Below, in pieces: positions 1 through 8,736 of a stretch of DNA of 40,845 bases. Numbering within the stretch: the first letter of the stretch is position 1; each line of letters opens with the position of its first letter. The stretch is taken from the NCBI GenBank assembly GCA_030609775.1, contig JAUWTD010000005.1, forward strand, positions 1 to 40,845, written 5' to 3'. The DNA comes from Candidatus Altarchaeota archaeon. GTDB taxonomy: Archaea; Altiarchaeota; Altiarchaeia; IMC4; QMZM01. A model generated the notes under the pieces. It was not told the DNA's origin and made no database searches. It was given only the letters and a program-made list of their open reading frames with translations. The position numbers and the translations under genes are program-made.

Positions 1-1290
1 GACGAGATAGATACAGATTGCGGCGGATCCTGTCCGCCTTGCGGCTGCTTTAATGAGGTATTGGATGGAGACGAATCCGACATAGACTGCGGAGGAAGCT
101 GCCCAGCCTGCATAAACGAAAAAAGCTGCCAAATAAACGAAGACTGCTTATCAGGGTGGTGTTTTAACGGAGTATGCACGGCCTCAAATTGCTTTGACGG
201 GATAAAGGGCCCCGGAGAAGACAGCGTAGACTGCGGAGGAAGCTGCCTGCCCTGCCACTGCTTCAACAACATATTAGACGAAGACGAATCAGCCATAGAC
301 TGCGGCGGAAGCTGTCCATCTTGCAGAACCATACGGGTAATAACAAACGAAACCACCTCATCCGGAGAAACAGTATCTATGGTATATAATGCCTCCAGTA
401 TCTGCCTCAACAACATGAAAGATAAATGCGAATCCGACGTAGACTGCGGCGGACATTGTCCGCCCTGCAGCAGCGGAGAAACATGTGGAGAGAACATAGA
501 TTGTTTAAGTGGATTCTGTTATGATAACGTATGTAGGATATCTGTCTGCGATGACGGATTACAGGGTCCAGAAGAAAATAAGATTGATTGTGGTGGACCC
601 TGTGGGAGCTGTCCCTGGGTTAAAGTCGAAACCCCGGGGTATAAAGGTGAAGAATTAAGGATTGTGGTGATGAATCCAAGAACCGGGCTTTACCTCATAG
701 TGAAAGGGCCTGATGGAGAAATAACTCAGTTTAACATAACACCGGAAGGATTAAGCACGTATCAGGTAATACCCTACATTCCATCTAAAACCGGATTATA
801 TTTGCTTGAGCTTAAAGGATACGATAAAAGATACACAAACGTGAAAAATAAGCCTATCTTGTATGTGATAGAGGATTTACCCCAAGAAATCCGAAGCCTC
901 CTACTTCCCCTATTGGCTGCCTTCGGCGGCATCCTTTTATGGAAGAGGAGGACAAAGATTGTTTTAGACGACTCAGCAATCAAGAAATTCATTAAAGAAG
1001 ATATGTTAGATAAATTAACCAAAAAATACAGAAAGGTTTACACTGCATCAGACCGAATTTGGAGGGCGGACAAACTCACCTTCATAGAACTAAGTGACTC
1101 AGAGATGGTTGCAGCAGAGGATCTCTCAGACCGGTACGGCATCATGTTAAACGACGCAAAAACATTGATATTATGCAAGAAACTGAAAGCCAAAAAACTT
1201 ATATCCGAAACCGAATTCCCTGAAGAAATCAGGGAAGGGTTCAAAGGAACACATATCGTAAGCACTGAAAAAGAATTAGAGGATTTTTGA
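1..1290 (+). CDS. Cys-rich membrane-anchored surface protein with PIN-like cytosolic tail (5' end outside window)
   Basis: The reading frame is open from base 1, so this is the C-terminal part of a longer protein. It begins with about six cysteine modules built on the pattern DESxxDCGGSCPPC, two of them followed by a CxxxxDCLSGWCFNGVC-type module. A β-rich stretch without cysteines follows (about 625-865), then a hydrophobic helix at 889-942 (IRSLLLPLLAAFGGILLW) and a basic WKRR stop-transfer signal. The last ~113 residues (952-1287) look like a PIN-nuclease fold: TKIVLDDSAIKKF as first strand and acid, LNDAKTLILCKKL as the DA helix, and LISETE as the last acidic strand. It is about 90% similar by eye to the end of the giant gene at 12172-22215 and must be its paralogue. 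The cysteine modules are probably disulfide-bonded outside the cell. The function is unknown and the PIN assignment is my inference from motif order. Confidence 0.85.
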   Translation, partial: DEIDTDCGGSCPPCGCFNEVLDGDESDIDCGGSCPACINEKSCQINEDCLSGWCFNGVCTASNCFDGIKGPGEDSVDCGGSCLPCHCFNNILDEDESAIDCGGSCPSCRTIRVITNETTSSGETVSMVYNASSICLNNMKDKCESDVDCGGHCPPCSSGETCGENIDCLSGFCYDNVCRISVCDDGLQGPEENKIDCGGPCGSCPWVKVETPGYKGEELRIVVMNPRTGLYLIVKGPDGEITQFNITPEGLSTYQVIPYIPSKTGLYLLELKGYDKRYTNVKNKPILYVIEDLPQEIRSLLLPLLAAFGGILLWKRRTKIVLDDSAIKKFIKEDMLDKLTKKYRKVYTASDRIWRADKLTFIELSDSEMVAAEDLSDRYGIMLNDAKTLILCKKLKAKKLISETEFPEEIREGFKGTHIVSTEKELEDF

Positions 1291-1343
1291 ATTGGTTTTT
1301 CAACACATAAAACGATAACTTAATTCTGAATAAAGCAAAAAAC

Positions 1344-3218
1344 ATGGCCGAACCTAATTACTCAGAACTCGGATTTAAGTGTGGTATAGAGATCCATCAA
1401 CAGCTGGATACCCATAAATTGTTTTGTAGTTGTCCTTCAATTATCCGGGATGAAGAACCAGATATTTTTACCAAAAGAAAGATGAGGGCTGTTGCCGGGG
1501 AGGTGGGGGGCGTTGACCCGGCAACCTTATATGAATTTCTGAGAAATCGGGAGATGATATACCAGGCTTACTCTGATACAACCTGTTTGGTGGAGTTGGA
1601 TGAGGAACCCCCGCATCAATTAAATGAGGAAGCCCTTGATATCGCACTTGAGATCTCAACTCTACTGGATGCTAAACCAGTTGACGAACTCCATGTTATG
1701 AGGAAGACCGTAATAGACGGCTCAAACACCTCCGGCTTTCAGAGAACCATCCTGGTTGCAATGGAGGGACACATAGATACAGAAGAGGGTAGAATAGATA
1801 TTCCCTTGATCTGTCTTGAAGAGGATGCTTCACGTAAGATAGAGGAGAAAGAGAATAAGATAACGTATAGGCTGGATAGGTTAGGCATACCTTTAATTGA
1901 GATATGTACTAACCCAGACATAAAAAATCCCGAACATGCTAGAACGGTCGCTGAAAAACTTGGAAGGATCCTAAGGGCAACAGGGAAGGTGAAAAGAGGC
2001 TTGGGAACGATAAGACAGGATCTGAACGTATCTATCCGGGGAGGGGAAAGAATAGAGATTAAGGGAGTGCAGGATCTAAGAATAATAAAGGATATAGTCA
2101 AAAATGAAGTCAACCGGCAGCTGATGTTAATTGAAGTTAAAAATGAGTTAGAGAGGCGGGCAGTGAAAGAAAAAGATCTGGAGACTGAATTCATTGATGT
2201 GACCAGTATCTTTAAAAACACTAAATCAGGTCTTGTATCAGATATGCTAAAAAGAAGGTCAAAGGTTATCGCAGTAAGACTTACGGGCATGAAGGGTCTG
2301 CTTAAGGGAAAACTCGGTCCAGAACTCGCCCAGTATGCAAAAGCATCCGCAGGGGTTAAGGGAATATTCCACTCAGATGAGCTCCCAGGCTATGGAATAG
2401 ATAAAGACGAGGTCAAATCAGTAAACGATTTCCTTGGAGTCAAAAAAGATGATGCATTTGCATTAGTCGTTGAGGAAAAGAATATAGCAAAGAATGCGTT
2501 AACTGAGATAATTAATAGGTGCAAGATTGCATTACAGGGTGTTCCAGAGGAGACACGGAAGGCAAAACAGGAGGGTGGCACAGAGTTTATGCGTCCCCTG
2601 CCGGGTTCGGCAAGGATGTATCCAGAAACAGATGAACCCCCATTGATTATCACAGATAATCGAATGAATAAAATAGTTAAGAATTTGCCTGAATTACCTG
2701 AAGAAAAAATAGAAAGATCTCTGGAGATGGGTTTAGGTAAAGAGCTATCAAATCAGTTAGTTAAAAGCAGGTGGTCTTTTGCATTCGATGGATTAGCAGA
2801 TAAATTTCCAGAGATTAAGAAATCCTTGATTGCAACCACAATCCTCTCAACACCTAAAGAGGTTAAGAAAAAATATGGTGTAGACACAAATAACCTAGAG
2901 GAGAGACACTACATGGATATCTTTAAGGAAATTAGTGAAGGCCGGATAACAAAAGGGGTGATACCTGAAATTATCGCAGGGCTTGCAGAGGAACCCGTAA
3001 AATCCGCAGAAGAGGTTGTTAAAGAGAAACAACTCCAGAGCCTAACACAGGAGGATGTGGAAAAAATAACAGATGAAATAATCAAGGAAAATGCAGACAC
3101 CATAGAGGCGATGGGTAGAAAAGCCCTTGGAGTGCTTCTGGGAAAAGCGATGGCAAAGATTAATGGACGAGCTGATGCATCACAGATAAGAGAGATTATA
3201 CAGAGGAGAATAGGGTAG
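1344..3218 (+). CDS. gatE: Glutamyl-tRNA(Gln) amidotransferase subunit E
   Basis: GatE is the tRNA-binding kinase/transamidase partner in the archaeal GatDE complex. The complex converts Glu-tRNA(Gln) to Gln-tRNA(Gln), with GatD supplying ammonia. The 624 residues match the usual archaeal length of about 620-635. The start reads ELGFKCGIEIHQQLDT, the GatB/GatE family signature, and is followed by LFCSCPS. Residues around 170-260 carry the family motifs RLGIPLIEICTNPDI and RQDLNVSI. A GAD-type insert lies around residues 290-410, and the C-terminus (about 480-624) is the helical YqeY-like tRNA-binding tail. The ATG at 1344 gives the expected N-terminus but has no clear Shine-Dalgarno. The partner gatD is not in the window. 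A short T-run at 3231-3235 lies just downstream. Confidence 0.97.
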   Translation: MAEPNYSELGFKCGIEIHQQLDTHKLFCSCPSIIRDEEPDIFTKRKMRAVAGEVGGVDPATLYEFLRNREMIYQAYSDTTCLVELDEEPPHQLNEEALDIALEISTLLDAKPVDELHVMRKTVIDGSNTSGFQRTILVAMEGHIDTEEGRIDIPLICLEEDASRKIEEKENKITYRLDRLGIPLIEICTNPDIKNPEHARTVAEKLGRILRATGKVKRGLGTIRQDLNVSIRGGERIEIKGVQDLRIIKDIVKNEVNRQLMLIEVKNELERRAVKEKDLETEFIDVTSIFKNTKSGLVSDMLKRRSKVIAVRLTGMKGLLKGKLGPELAQYAKASAGVKGIFHSDELPGYGIDKDEVKSVNDFLGVKKDDAFALVVEEKNIAKNALTEIINRCKIALQGVPEETRKAKQEGGTEFMRPLPGSARMYPETDEPPLIITDNRMNKIVKNLPELPEEKIERSLEMGLGKELSNQLVKSRWSFAFDGLADKFPEIKKSLIATTILSTPKEVKKKYGVDTNNLEERHYMDIFKEISEGRITKGVIPEIIAGLAEEPVKSAEEVVKEKQLQSLTQEDVEKITDEIIKENADTIEAMGRKALGVLLGKAMAKINGRADASQIREIIQRRIG

Positions 3219-3249
3219 ATGTTAAGCGTTTTTATGTATTCACTCTAAT

Positions 3250-3293
3250 GTTTAAAACTACAGGCTAGTAGCCTAAATTCTAAAAGGATTACA
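3250..3293 (+). promoter_or_regulatory. Putative promoter and leader of the S6e operon with a 13-base palindrome
   Basis: A TATA-like GTTTAAAACT lies at 3250-3259, which predicts transcription start near 3280. Between them sits AGGCTAGTAGCCT (3262-3274), a perfect 6+1+6 palindrome. A Shine-Dalgarno-like AAAGGATT (3283-3290) precedes the ATG at 3294. The arms are too close to form a normal hairpin loop, so if functional it is more likely a protein site than an RNA structure. The start site is inferred from TATA spacing only. Confidence 0.4.
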
Positions 3294-3686
3294 ATGGAAT
3301 TTAAGATAGTGATAGCAGATTCTGAGACAGGGAAAAGCTATCAGCAGGAGATAAAGGACAACAAAGCCAAAAAAGTCAATGGTAAGATGATAGGTGACGA
3401 ACTAGATGGAGCTATTTTTGGTCTTGCAGGATACACGCTGAAGATTACAGGAGGAAGCGACAAAGGCGGATTCCCCATGAAGAAAGGTGTCTTAGGAAAA
3501 GGAGCATTAAGAATACTTATGAAAGAGGGAGTAGGATACCGCAAGAAAGGGAAACTCCGGAAGAGGAAAAGGGTCATAGGAGAGATCATCAGTGAGGATA
3601 TAACACAGATAAATATGAAGATCACAGTCAAGGGTAAAAAAAGTATAGATGAGCTTCTTAGTGTAGGTGAGAAAGAAGAAAAATAG
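3294..3686 (+). CDS. rps6e: 30S ribosomal protein S6e
   Basis: S6e is a component of the archaeal/eukaryotic small ribosomal subunit. The 130 residues match the archaeal form, which lacks the long eukaryotic tail. Recognisable blocks are the N-terminal KIVIADSETGKSYQ, the glycine-rich GGSDKGGFPMKKGV near residues 54-67 and the basic RKKGKLRKRKRVIGEIIS near 84-101, all typical of S6e. It is the first gene of a run of information-processing genes: aIF2-gamma starts 16 bases downstream. This S6e/aIF2-gamma pairing is widely conserved in Archaea, which supports both calls. Confidence 0.97.
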   Translation: MEFKIVIADSETGKSYQQEIKDNKAKKVNGKMIGDELDGAIFGLAGYTLKITGGSDKGGFPMKKGVLGKGALRILMKEGVGYRKKGKLRKRKRVIGEIISEDITQINMKITVKGKKSIDELLSVGEKEEK

Positions 3687-3702
3687 GTAGAATAGACAAA
3701 GA

Positions 3703-4926
3703 ATGCATCAGAACATCCAGCCGGAAATAAACATAGGCTTAGTAGGTCATGTAGATCATGGGAAAACAACACTTACAAAGGCATTATCGGGTATATGGAC
3801 AGATAAACACTCAGAGGAGATAAAAAGAGGGATCTCCATACGTTTAGGTTATGCAGATTGTGTATTCTACAAGTGCAGGGAATGTGATGAACCAAGTTGT
3901 TATTGTACGCAAAAGAAGTGCCCGAAATGCGGTTCTGAAACAGATTTTTTAAGGAAGGTGTCGTTTGTAGACTCGCCTGGCCATGAAACCCTTATGGCGA
4001 CGATGCTCTCAGGTGCAGCTATAATGGATGGAGCAGTGCTTGTCGTTGCAGCAAACGAAAAATGCCCGCAGCCTCAGACAGCAGAACACTTGATGGCATT
4101 AAATATTCTTGGAGTTGAGAACATAGTCATAGCACAAAATAAGATAGATTTGATTTCAAAAGAGGATGCCAAAAAAAACCATGATGAAATAAAGGAGTTT
4201 GTGAAAGACACAATAGCCGAAGACTCACTTATAATACCTATAGCAGCACACTACAACGCAAACATTGATTTACTGATAAAAGCAATAGAAGATAGGATTC
4301 AGACACCTGAACGGAATACAGAAAAAACTTCAAGGATGCGTGTTGCAAGATCATTTGATGTTAATCGCCCAGGAACTACACTAGATGAAATAAAAGGAGG
4401 TATTGTCGGAGGCTCAATACTTCAGGGTAAATTCAAGGTAGGGGACAAGATAGAATTCTGTCCAGGAGTTAAGAAAAAGAATACGTATACGCCAATACAG
4501 ACAGAGATAGTTAACTTATCTGTAGGGAATGAGAAGATAGACGAAGCTCGCCCAGGTGGATTGATTGCCATCTGCACCAAACTTGATCCGTCTCTCACAA
4601 AATCAGATAATCTATCAGGGAATGTGATAGGCATACCTGGAACCCTGCCCAAGGCAAAAGATAAGCTGAGATTGAAGATAAAGCTTCTTAAGAGACTTAT
4701 AGGGACCAAAGAGGAGATCAATATAACTGCCGTAGAAAAAAACGAGGCCCTTATGATGTCAGCAGGTAGCGCGATAACAGTGGGCATAGTCACAGACCCA
4801 AAGAAAGGAGAGATAAAATTAAAGCTTCCTGTTTGCGTTGAAGAAGGTGACTTGGTCGCCATAAGCAGACGCTTCGGAGCCAGATGGCGCCTTATAGGGT
4901 ATGGAATCGTCAAAGAAGACGGATAA
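3703..4926 (+). CDS. eif2g: Translation initiation factor aIF2, gamma subunit (GTPase)
   Basis: This is the GTPase core of archaeal initiation factor 2, which delivers Met-tRNAi to the small subunit. The 407 residues fit the family. The G-domain motifs are complete: G1 GHVDHGKT at about residues 15-22, the zinc-knuckle cysteines between 55 and 78 (CRECDEPSCYC then KKCPKC), G3 DSPGHE near 91 and G4 NKID near 144. Domain II begins near residue 205 (RMRVARSFDVNRPG) and domain III ends with RRFGARWRLIGYG. The cysteine knuckle and VNRPG separate it from SelB and EF-Tu. It ends one base before the start of the PIN-domain gene, implying co-translation. Confidence 0.97.
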   Translation: MHQNIQPEINIGLVGHVDHGKTTLTKALSGIWTDKHSEEIKRGISIRLGYADCVFYKCRECDEPSCYCTQKKCPKCGSETDFLRKVSFVDSPGHETLMATMLSGAAIMDGAVLVVAANEKCPQPQTAEHLMALNILGVENIVIAQNKIDLISKEDAKKNHDEIKEFVKDTIAEDSLIIPIAAHYNANIDLLIKAIEDRIQTPERNTEKTSRMRVARSFDVNRPGTTLDEIKGGIVGGSILQGKFKVGDKIEFCPGVKKKNTYTPIQTEIVNLSVGNEKIDEARPGGLIAICTKLDPSLTKSDNLSGNVIGIPGTLPKAKDKLRLKIKLLKRLIGTKEEINITAVEKNEALMMSAGSAITVGIVTDPKKGEIKLKLPVCVEEGDLVAISRRFGARWRLIGYGIVKEDG

Positions 4927-4927
4927 C

Positions 4928-5320
4928 ATGAAAAAAATTATAGTAGATACAAACTTTCTGATGATACCATATGCCCAAAAGATTGATATATTCGAGGAAA
5001 TACATAGACTCATTAAAGAAAAATACGAACTTGTTACACTCAAAGGGGTTATAAAAGAATTGGAGCGGATTATTGACGGACAGGAAAACAAGGGAAGTGA
5101 CAAGATTGCTGCAAAGATTGGCCTCCAGCTAATAGAGAAAAAAGATATAAGAGTGCTTTTAAGCCAGGGAATGGTTGATGAAGAAATAATCAACCTTTCA
5201 AGAAAGGATAAAAAAAACACGATAGTTTGCACAAACGATAAAAAACTAAGAAAACAGCTCAGAGAAGCAGGAATAACATTAATTGGCATGCGAAGTAGAA
5301 ACTATCTGGATTTCGTATAA
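4928..5320 (+). CDS. PIN-domain ribonuclease, FCF1/Utp24-like (archaeal rRNA processing)
   Basis: This is a 130-residue single-domain PIN protein. The first strand is KKIIVDTNFLMIPY with the leading catalytic Asp. A conserved Glu follows in VIKELERII. The third and fourth acidic positions lie in the later helix and in TIVCTNDKKLRKQL. The C-terminal VCTNDKKLRKQLREAG...MRSRNYL is characteristic of the FCF1/Utp23-like group, which acts on pre-rRNA in eukaryotes. An upstream in-frame start at 4901 would overlap aIF2-gamma by 26 bases. I prefer the ATG at 4928 because the fold begins there and the spacing is one base. Its position between aIF2-gamma and polymerase genes is conserved in many archaea. 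The precise RNA target is inferred. Confidence 0.9.
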   Translation: MKKIIVDTNFLMIPYAQKIDIFEEIHRLIKEKYELVTLKGVIKELERIIDGQENKGSDKIAAKIGLQLIEKKDIRVLLSQGMVDEEIINLSRKDKKNTIVCTNDKKLRKQLREAGITLIGMRSRNYLDFV

Positions 5321-5362
5321 TTTATTAAATAAAAACTAAGTTATATTTTCAAAGGTGAAAAC

Positions 5363-7414
5363 GTGGAACTGACAACATTGATTTTTGTATCAGGCTTTTT
5401 GGCTCTGCTGTTTGCAGGGTATATAGTGGTTAATCTGAAGAAGCAGGAGGATGGAACAGATGCAATGATAGAAATAAGCGGCGCCATAAAAGCAGGATCA
5501 ACTGCGTACATGAAGAGACAATTCAGAGCAATTGCCATTTTCACAATCATATTATTTGTAGTCTTGACAGTTGCCATAAACTGGCAGACGGGAGTGACAT
5601 TCATTACAGGCGCCGTATTCTCAGGGCTTGCAGGTTATATTGGAATGACGGTTTCTGTTATGACGAACACAAAAGTTGCGAATGCCGCAAGAACCGGTCT
5701 TGACAACGCCTTCGTGCTGGCCTTCAGGGGAGGAGCCGTAACAGGTTTATTCGTCGTTGGCCTAAGCCTGATTGGAGTTACATTATTCTATCAGTTATTC
5801 AAGGATCCCGGACTCATTATTGGATTTGGTTTTGGTGCAAGCCTCGTCAGCTTATTCGCACGAGTCGGAGGAGGCATATTTACGAAAGCTGCTGATGTGG
5901 GAGCAGACCTTGTTGGAAAGGTAGAGGCAGGCATCCCTGAAGACGACCCAAGAAACCCTGCAGTTATCGCAGACAATGTAGGAGACAACGTAGGAGACTG
6001 CGCAGGCATGGGCGCAGACCTTTTTGAAAGCTACGCAGTGACAGCCATTGCCGCGATGCTTTTAGGTTACCTCATGAATAAAACAGACGTTTTAGTACTC
6101 TATCCGCTGGTTCTCGGAGCAGCAGGAATCATTGCATCAATAATTGGTATCTTGTTTGTTAGAACGGTAAAAGACGGCAGGATAATGAAAGCCATGTACA
6201 AAGGGGTTATTATAGCATACACTGTTGCTGCAATACTTTTCTATTTTATAACAGACTACATGCTAAAGGGAGTTGATTTAGTAGATTCCATGGGAATATT
6301 TTATTCATCCCTTGCAGGGCTCGGTGTTGCCTTTGCAATAATCGTGATTACAGAATATTATACGTCACAAAGTTATCCGCCGGTAAAAGCAATTGCTGAA
6401 GCATCCCAGACAGGACCTGCAACCAATATGATAACAGGTCTTGCAGTAGGCCTAAAAAGTACAGCATTCCCTGTACTAAGCATATGCGCAGCAATATTAG
6501 TATCCTACCACTTTGGAGGAGTATATGGGATAGCAATTGCAGCAATGGCGTTACTTTCAGTAACAGGGTTGATTGTGACAATGGACTCATATGGACCAAT
6601 CACAGACAACGCCGGAGGAATAGCTGAAATGGCAAACCTTGACCCAGAGGTCAGGGAAGTGACAGATGCGCTCGACGCAGTAGGCAACACAACAAAAGCA
6701 GTCACAAAGGGGTTTGCAATCAGCAGCGCAGCCCTAGCAGCATTGGCGTTGTTTGCAGCATACACACAAGAAGTTGAAATAGCAATCATAAACCATGATC
6801 TTATGAACAAATTCGGTCTGGAAGCAGGATCAAGCCTCGTATTCGACATAGGCATGCCTTCAGTCCTCATAGGTTTATTTATCGGAGGACTGCTGCCATT
6901 CCTATTCTCGTCGTTCTGTATGAACGCTGTCGGCAAAGCAGCATTCGAGATAGTAGAAGAGGTTAGAAGACAATTCAAAGAGATACCAGGCATCATGGAA
7001 AAAACAGCCAAACCAGATTATGCCAGCTGCGTAGACATCGTCACAAAAGCAGCATTAAAGGAGATGACGGTTCCTGCACTAATAGCAGTATTCACACCAT
7101 TACTAGTCGGGTTCATACTAGGCCCCCTAGCATTAGGAGGTCTACTAGTAGGCTGCATCGTAACAGGTTTACTATTAGCTATACAAATGACAACAGGTGG
7201 AGGCGCATGGGATAATGCAAAAAAATATATTGAAGATGGAAACTATGGAGGAAAAGGAACACCAACCCATGCAGCAGCAATAGTAGGAGATACAGTAGGA
7301 GACCCATTCAAGGACACCGCAGGACCAGCCCTAAACCCCCTGATAAAAGTAGTGAACATGATAGCACTACTATTCCTTGAATTAATAATCGTATATGGCT
7401 TTGTTATTATCTAA
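5363..7414 (+). CDS. hppA: Membrane-bound proton-pumping pyrophosphatase (K+-independent type)
   Basis: This polytopic enzyme couples pyrophosphate hydrolysis to ion pumping. The 683 residues, about 16 hydrophobic segments and all hallmark loops fit the family: [19 protein letters not shown] near residue 174, then the [19 protein letters not shown] substrate/Mg motif near 203. Further motifs are DNAGGIAEM near 415 and [21 protein letters not shown] near the C-terminus. The potassium-control site reads [10 protein letters not shown], with Lys where K+-dependent enzymes have Ala. This is the known signature of K+-independent proton pumps. The start is GTG at 5363 with AGGTGA five bases upstream. 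It lies between the PIN gene and the Rpo7 gene, a slot where several archaea carry a soluble pyrophosphatase. Confidence 0.96.
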   Translation: MELTTLIFVSGFLALLFAGYIVVNLKKQEDGTDAMIEISGAIKAGSTAYMKRQFRAIAIFTIILFVVLTVAINWQTGVTFITGAVFSGLAGYIGMTVSVMTNTKVANAARTGLDNAFVLAFRGGAVTGLFVVGLSLIGVTLFYQLFKDPGLIIGFGFGASLVSLFARVGGGIFTKAADVGADLVGKVEAGIPEDDPRNPAVIADNVGDNVGDCAGMGADLFESYAVTAIAAMLLGYLMNKTDVLVLYPLVLGAAGIIASIIGILFVRTVKDGRIMKAMYKGVIIAYTVAAILFYFITDYMLKGVDLVDSMGIFYSSLAGLGVAFAIIVITEYYTSQSYPPVKAIAEASQTGPATNMITGLAVGLKSTAFPVLSICAAILVSYHFGGVYGIAIAAMALLSVTGLIVTMDSYGPITDNAGGIAEMANLDPEVREVTDALDAVGNTTKAVTKGFAISSAALAALALFAAYTQEVEIAIINHDLMNKFGLEAGSSLVFDIGMPSVLIGLFIGGLLPFLFSSFCMNAVGKAAFEIVEEVRRQFKEIPGIMEKTAKPDYASCVDIVTKAALKEMTVPALIAVFTPLLVGFILGPLALGGLLVGCIVTGLLLAIQMTTGGGAWDNAKKYIEDGNYGGKGTPTHAAAIVGDTVGDPFKDTAGPALNPLIKVVNMIALLFLELIIVYGFVII

Positions 7415-7434
7415 CGAAGAGAGAGAGGAAAAAA

Positions 7435-8031
7435 ATGTATAAGATACTGACAGTTGAGGACACGGTAAGACTACCCCCACAAAGATTCAACGAAGAGTTG
7501 GATGCGGCAATAATATCAGAGTTTGAGAACGCAGTTACAGGCAGGATAAACAAGAATATAGGAATTATCCTCGCAGTGACAGATGTCAAAGAATGCGGAG
7601 AGGGAAAAATCATAATGGGTGATGGCGCCGTATACTATAAAGTAACATTAGATATGCTTGTATATCAGCCAATGCTAAATGAAGTCATTGAAGGATCAGT
7701 ATCAGAGATTATAGAATTCGGAGCCTTCATCAACTTTGGACCAATGGATGGATTAGCCCACGTATCGCAGATAACAGAGGACTATATGAGCTACGATCAA
7801 AAAAATTCCATGCTCATTGGAAAAGAAAGCAAGAAAGCACTGAAACTTGGAGACACAGTCAAGGCAAGAATTGTCTCAGTAAGCCTCAAACCCAAGTTCG
7901 CTAACTCAAAACTCGGCCTTACGATGAGGCAACCATATCTAGGGAAACCTGAATGGCTGGAGGATGAGAAAAAAATCCAAAATAAAAAAGACGATAATAA
8001 AAAAAACAGTAATAATAAAAAGAAGGAATAA
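7435..8031 (+). CDS. rpoE1: DNA-directed RNA polymerase subunit E' (Rpo7)
   Basis: This is the archaeal counterpart of Rpb7, part of the polymerase stalk, which binds emerging RNA and aids open-complex formation. The N-terminal tip domain is MYKILTVEDTVRLPP...RFNEELDAAI. An S1-type OB fold follows from about residue 82 (EVIEGSVSEIIEFGAFINFGPMDGLAHVSQI). Length to the end of the S1 domain matches the family, but the protein has an extra ~25-residue Lys/Asn-rich tail (from KKIQNKKDDNKK onward). A purine-rich GAGAGAGGAAAAAA precedes the ATG. It lies 20 bases after hppA and 8 bases before spt4, so it is very probably part of the same transcript. Confidence 0.96.
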   Translation: MYKILTVEDTVRLPPQRFNEELDAAIISEFENAVTGRINKNIGIILAVTDVKECGEGKIIMGDGAVYYKVTLDMLVYQPMLNEVIEGSVSEIIEFGAFINFGPMDGLAHVSQITEDYMSYDQKNSMLIGKESKKALKLGDTVKARIVSVSLKPKFANSKLGLTMRQPYLGKPEWLEDEKKIQNKKDDNKKNSNNKKKE

Positions 8032-8039
8032 AAAAAAAA

Positions 8040-8216
8040 ATGCGAGCCTGCAGAAAATGTCATAAACTAACGGAAAAAGACACATGTTCAGTGTGCGGGG
8101 GCGTAACATCCACACATTGGAGCGGTTACATCAGTATCATAGATTCAGATAACTCAGAAATTGCAAAGAAGATGCAAATAAAGGTCCCAGGAGAGTATGC
8201 ATTAAAGGTTAGATAA
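8040..8216 (+). CDS. spt4: Transcription elongation factor Spt4 (RNA polymerase subunit E'')
   Basis: This is a small 58-residue zinc protein that pairs with Spt5/NusG to keep elongating polymerase processive. The protein begins MRACRKCHKLTEKDTCSVCG, giving the four zinc cysteines as CxxC and CxxC, then SGYISIIDSDNSEIAKKM and PGEYALKVR, both typical of archaeal Spt4. The ATG is at 8040, right after a run of ten A residues that follows the Rpo7 stop. The stop at 8214-8216 is one base before the next ATG. The Rpo7-Spt4 gene pair is conserved across Archaea, which supports the call despite the short length. Confidence 0.95.
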   Translation: MRACRKCHKLTEKDTCSVCGGVTSTHWSGYISIIDSDNSEIAKKMQIKVPGEYALKVR

Positions 8217-8217
8217 T

Positions 8218-8736
8218 ATGTCCTTTTTAAGGTTACCCGAACAACTCAGAAAGGAGCTTAAGAAACCGATAGGTCGTGTGCTAAAAGGGGATGAGGAAAT
8301 AAAAAAAGGAATATATGAAGAAATAGAGATAAACCCGTGTACAGTGATATGTGTTGGAGACAAAACAACAGAAACTGTATTGAACGCAGGCATAAAACCA
8401 AAGATTTGCGTCTATGACGGCAAAGTTGAGAGAAAAAACATTCCGATACCAAGAGAAATCAAGGAACTTGATGCCAAAGAAATAGAACTAGAAAACCCCC
8501 CGGGAAGCCTGAATGAGGAGGCCTTCAAGATAATGGATACAGCATTAAATAGCAGATTAGACTACAAAATCAAAGTCAACGGCGAAGAAGATCTTATAAC
8601 CCTTGCAGCCATAGACCGTGCAGCCATAGGATCACTAGTCCTCTACGGACAGCCTAAAGAAGGTATCGTTGCAGTAAGAGTAGATAATAAAACAAAAAAT
8701 AAAGTTAAAGAAATAATAAAAAGGATGAGAGAATGA
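8218..8736 (+). CDS. GTP-dependent dephospho-CoA kinase (DUF359 family)
   Basis: This is the archaeal replacement for CoaE and makes the last step of coenzyme A synthesis, using GTP to phosphorylate dephospho-CoA. At 172 residues the length is right for the family. Motifs visible are LRKELKKPIGRVLKG near the N-terminus, CTVICVGDKTTETVLNAGIKPKICVYDGKVER (residues about 41-72, with the VGD and YDGK core) and NPPGSLNEEA. The Asp-rich GEEDLITLAAIDRAAIGSLVLYGQP lies near 123-146 and the end is EGIVAVRV. It overlaps the S24e start by four bases (ATGA at 8733). Its position between Spt4 and S24e is conserved in euryarchaea. Confidence 0.93.
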   Translation: MSFLRLPEQLRKELKKPIGRVLKGDEEIKKGIYEEIEINPCTVICVGDKTTETVLNAGIKPKICVYDGKVERKNIPIPREIKELDAKEIELENPPGSLNEEAFKIMDTALNSRLDYKIKVNGEEDLITLAAIDRAAIGSLVLYGQPKEGIVAVRVDNKTKNKVKEIIKRMRE

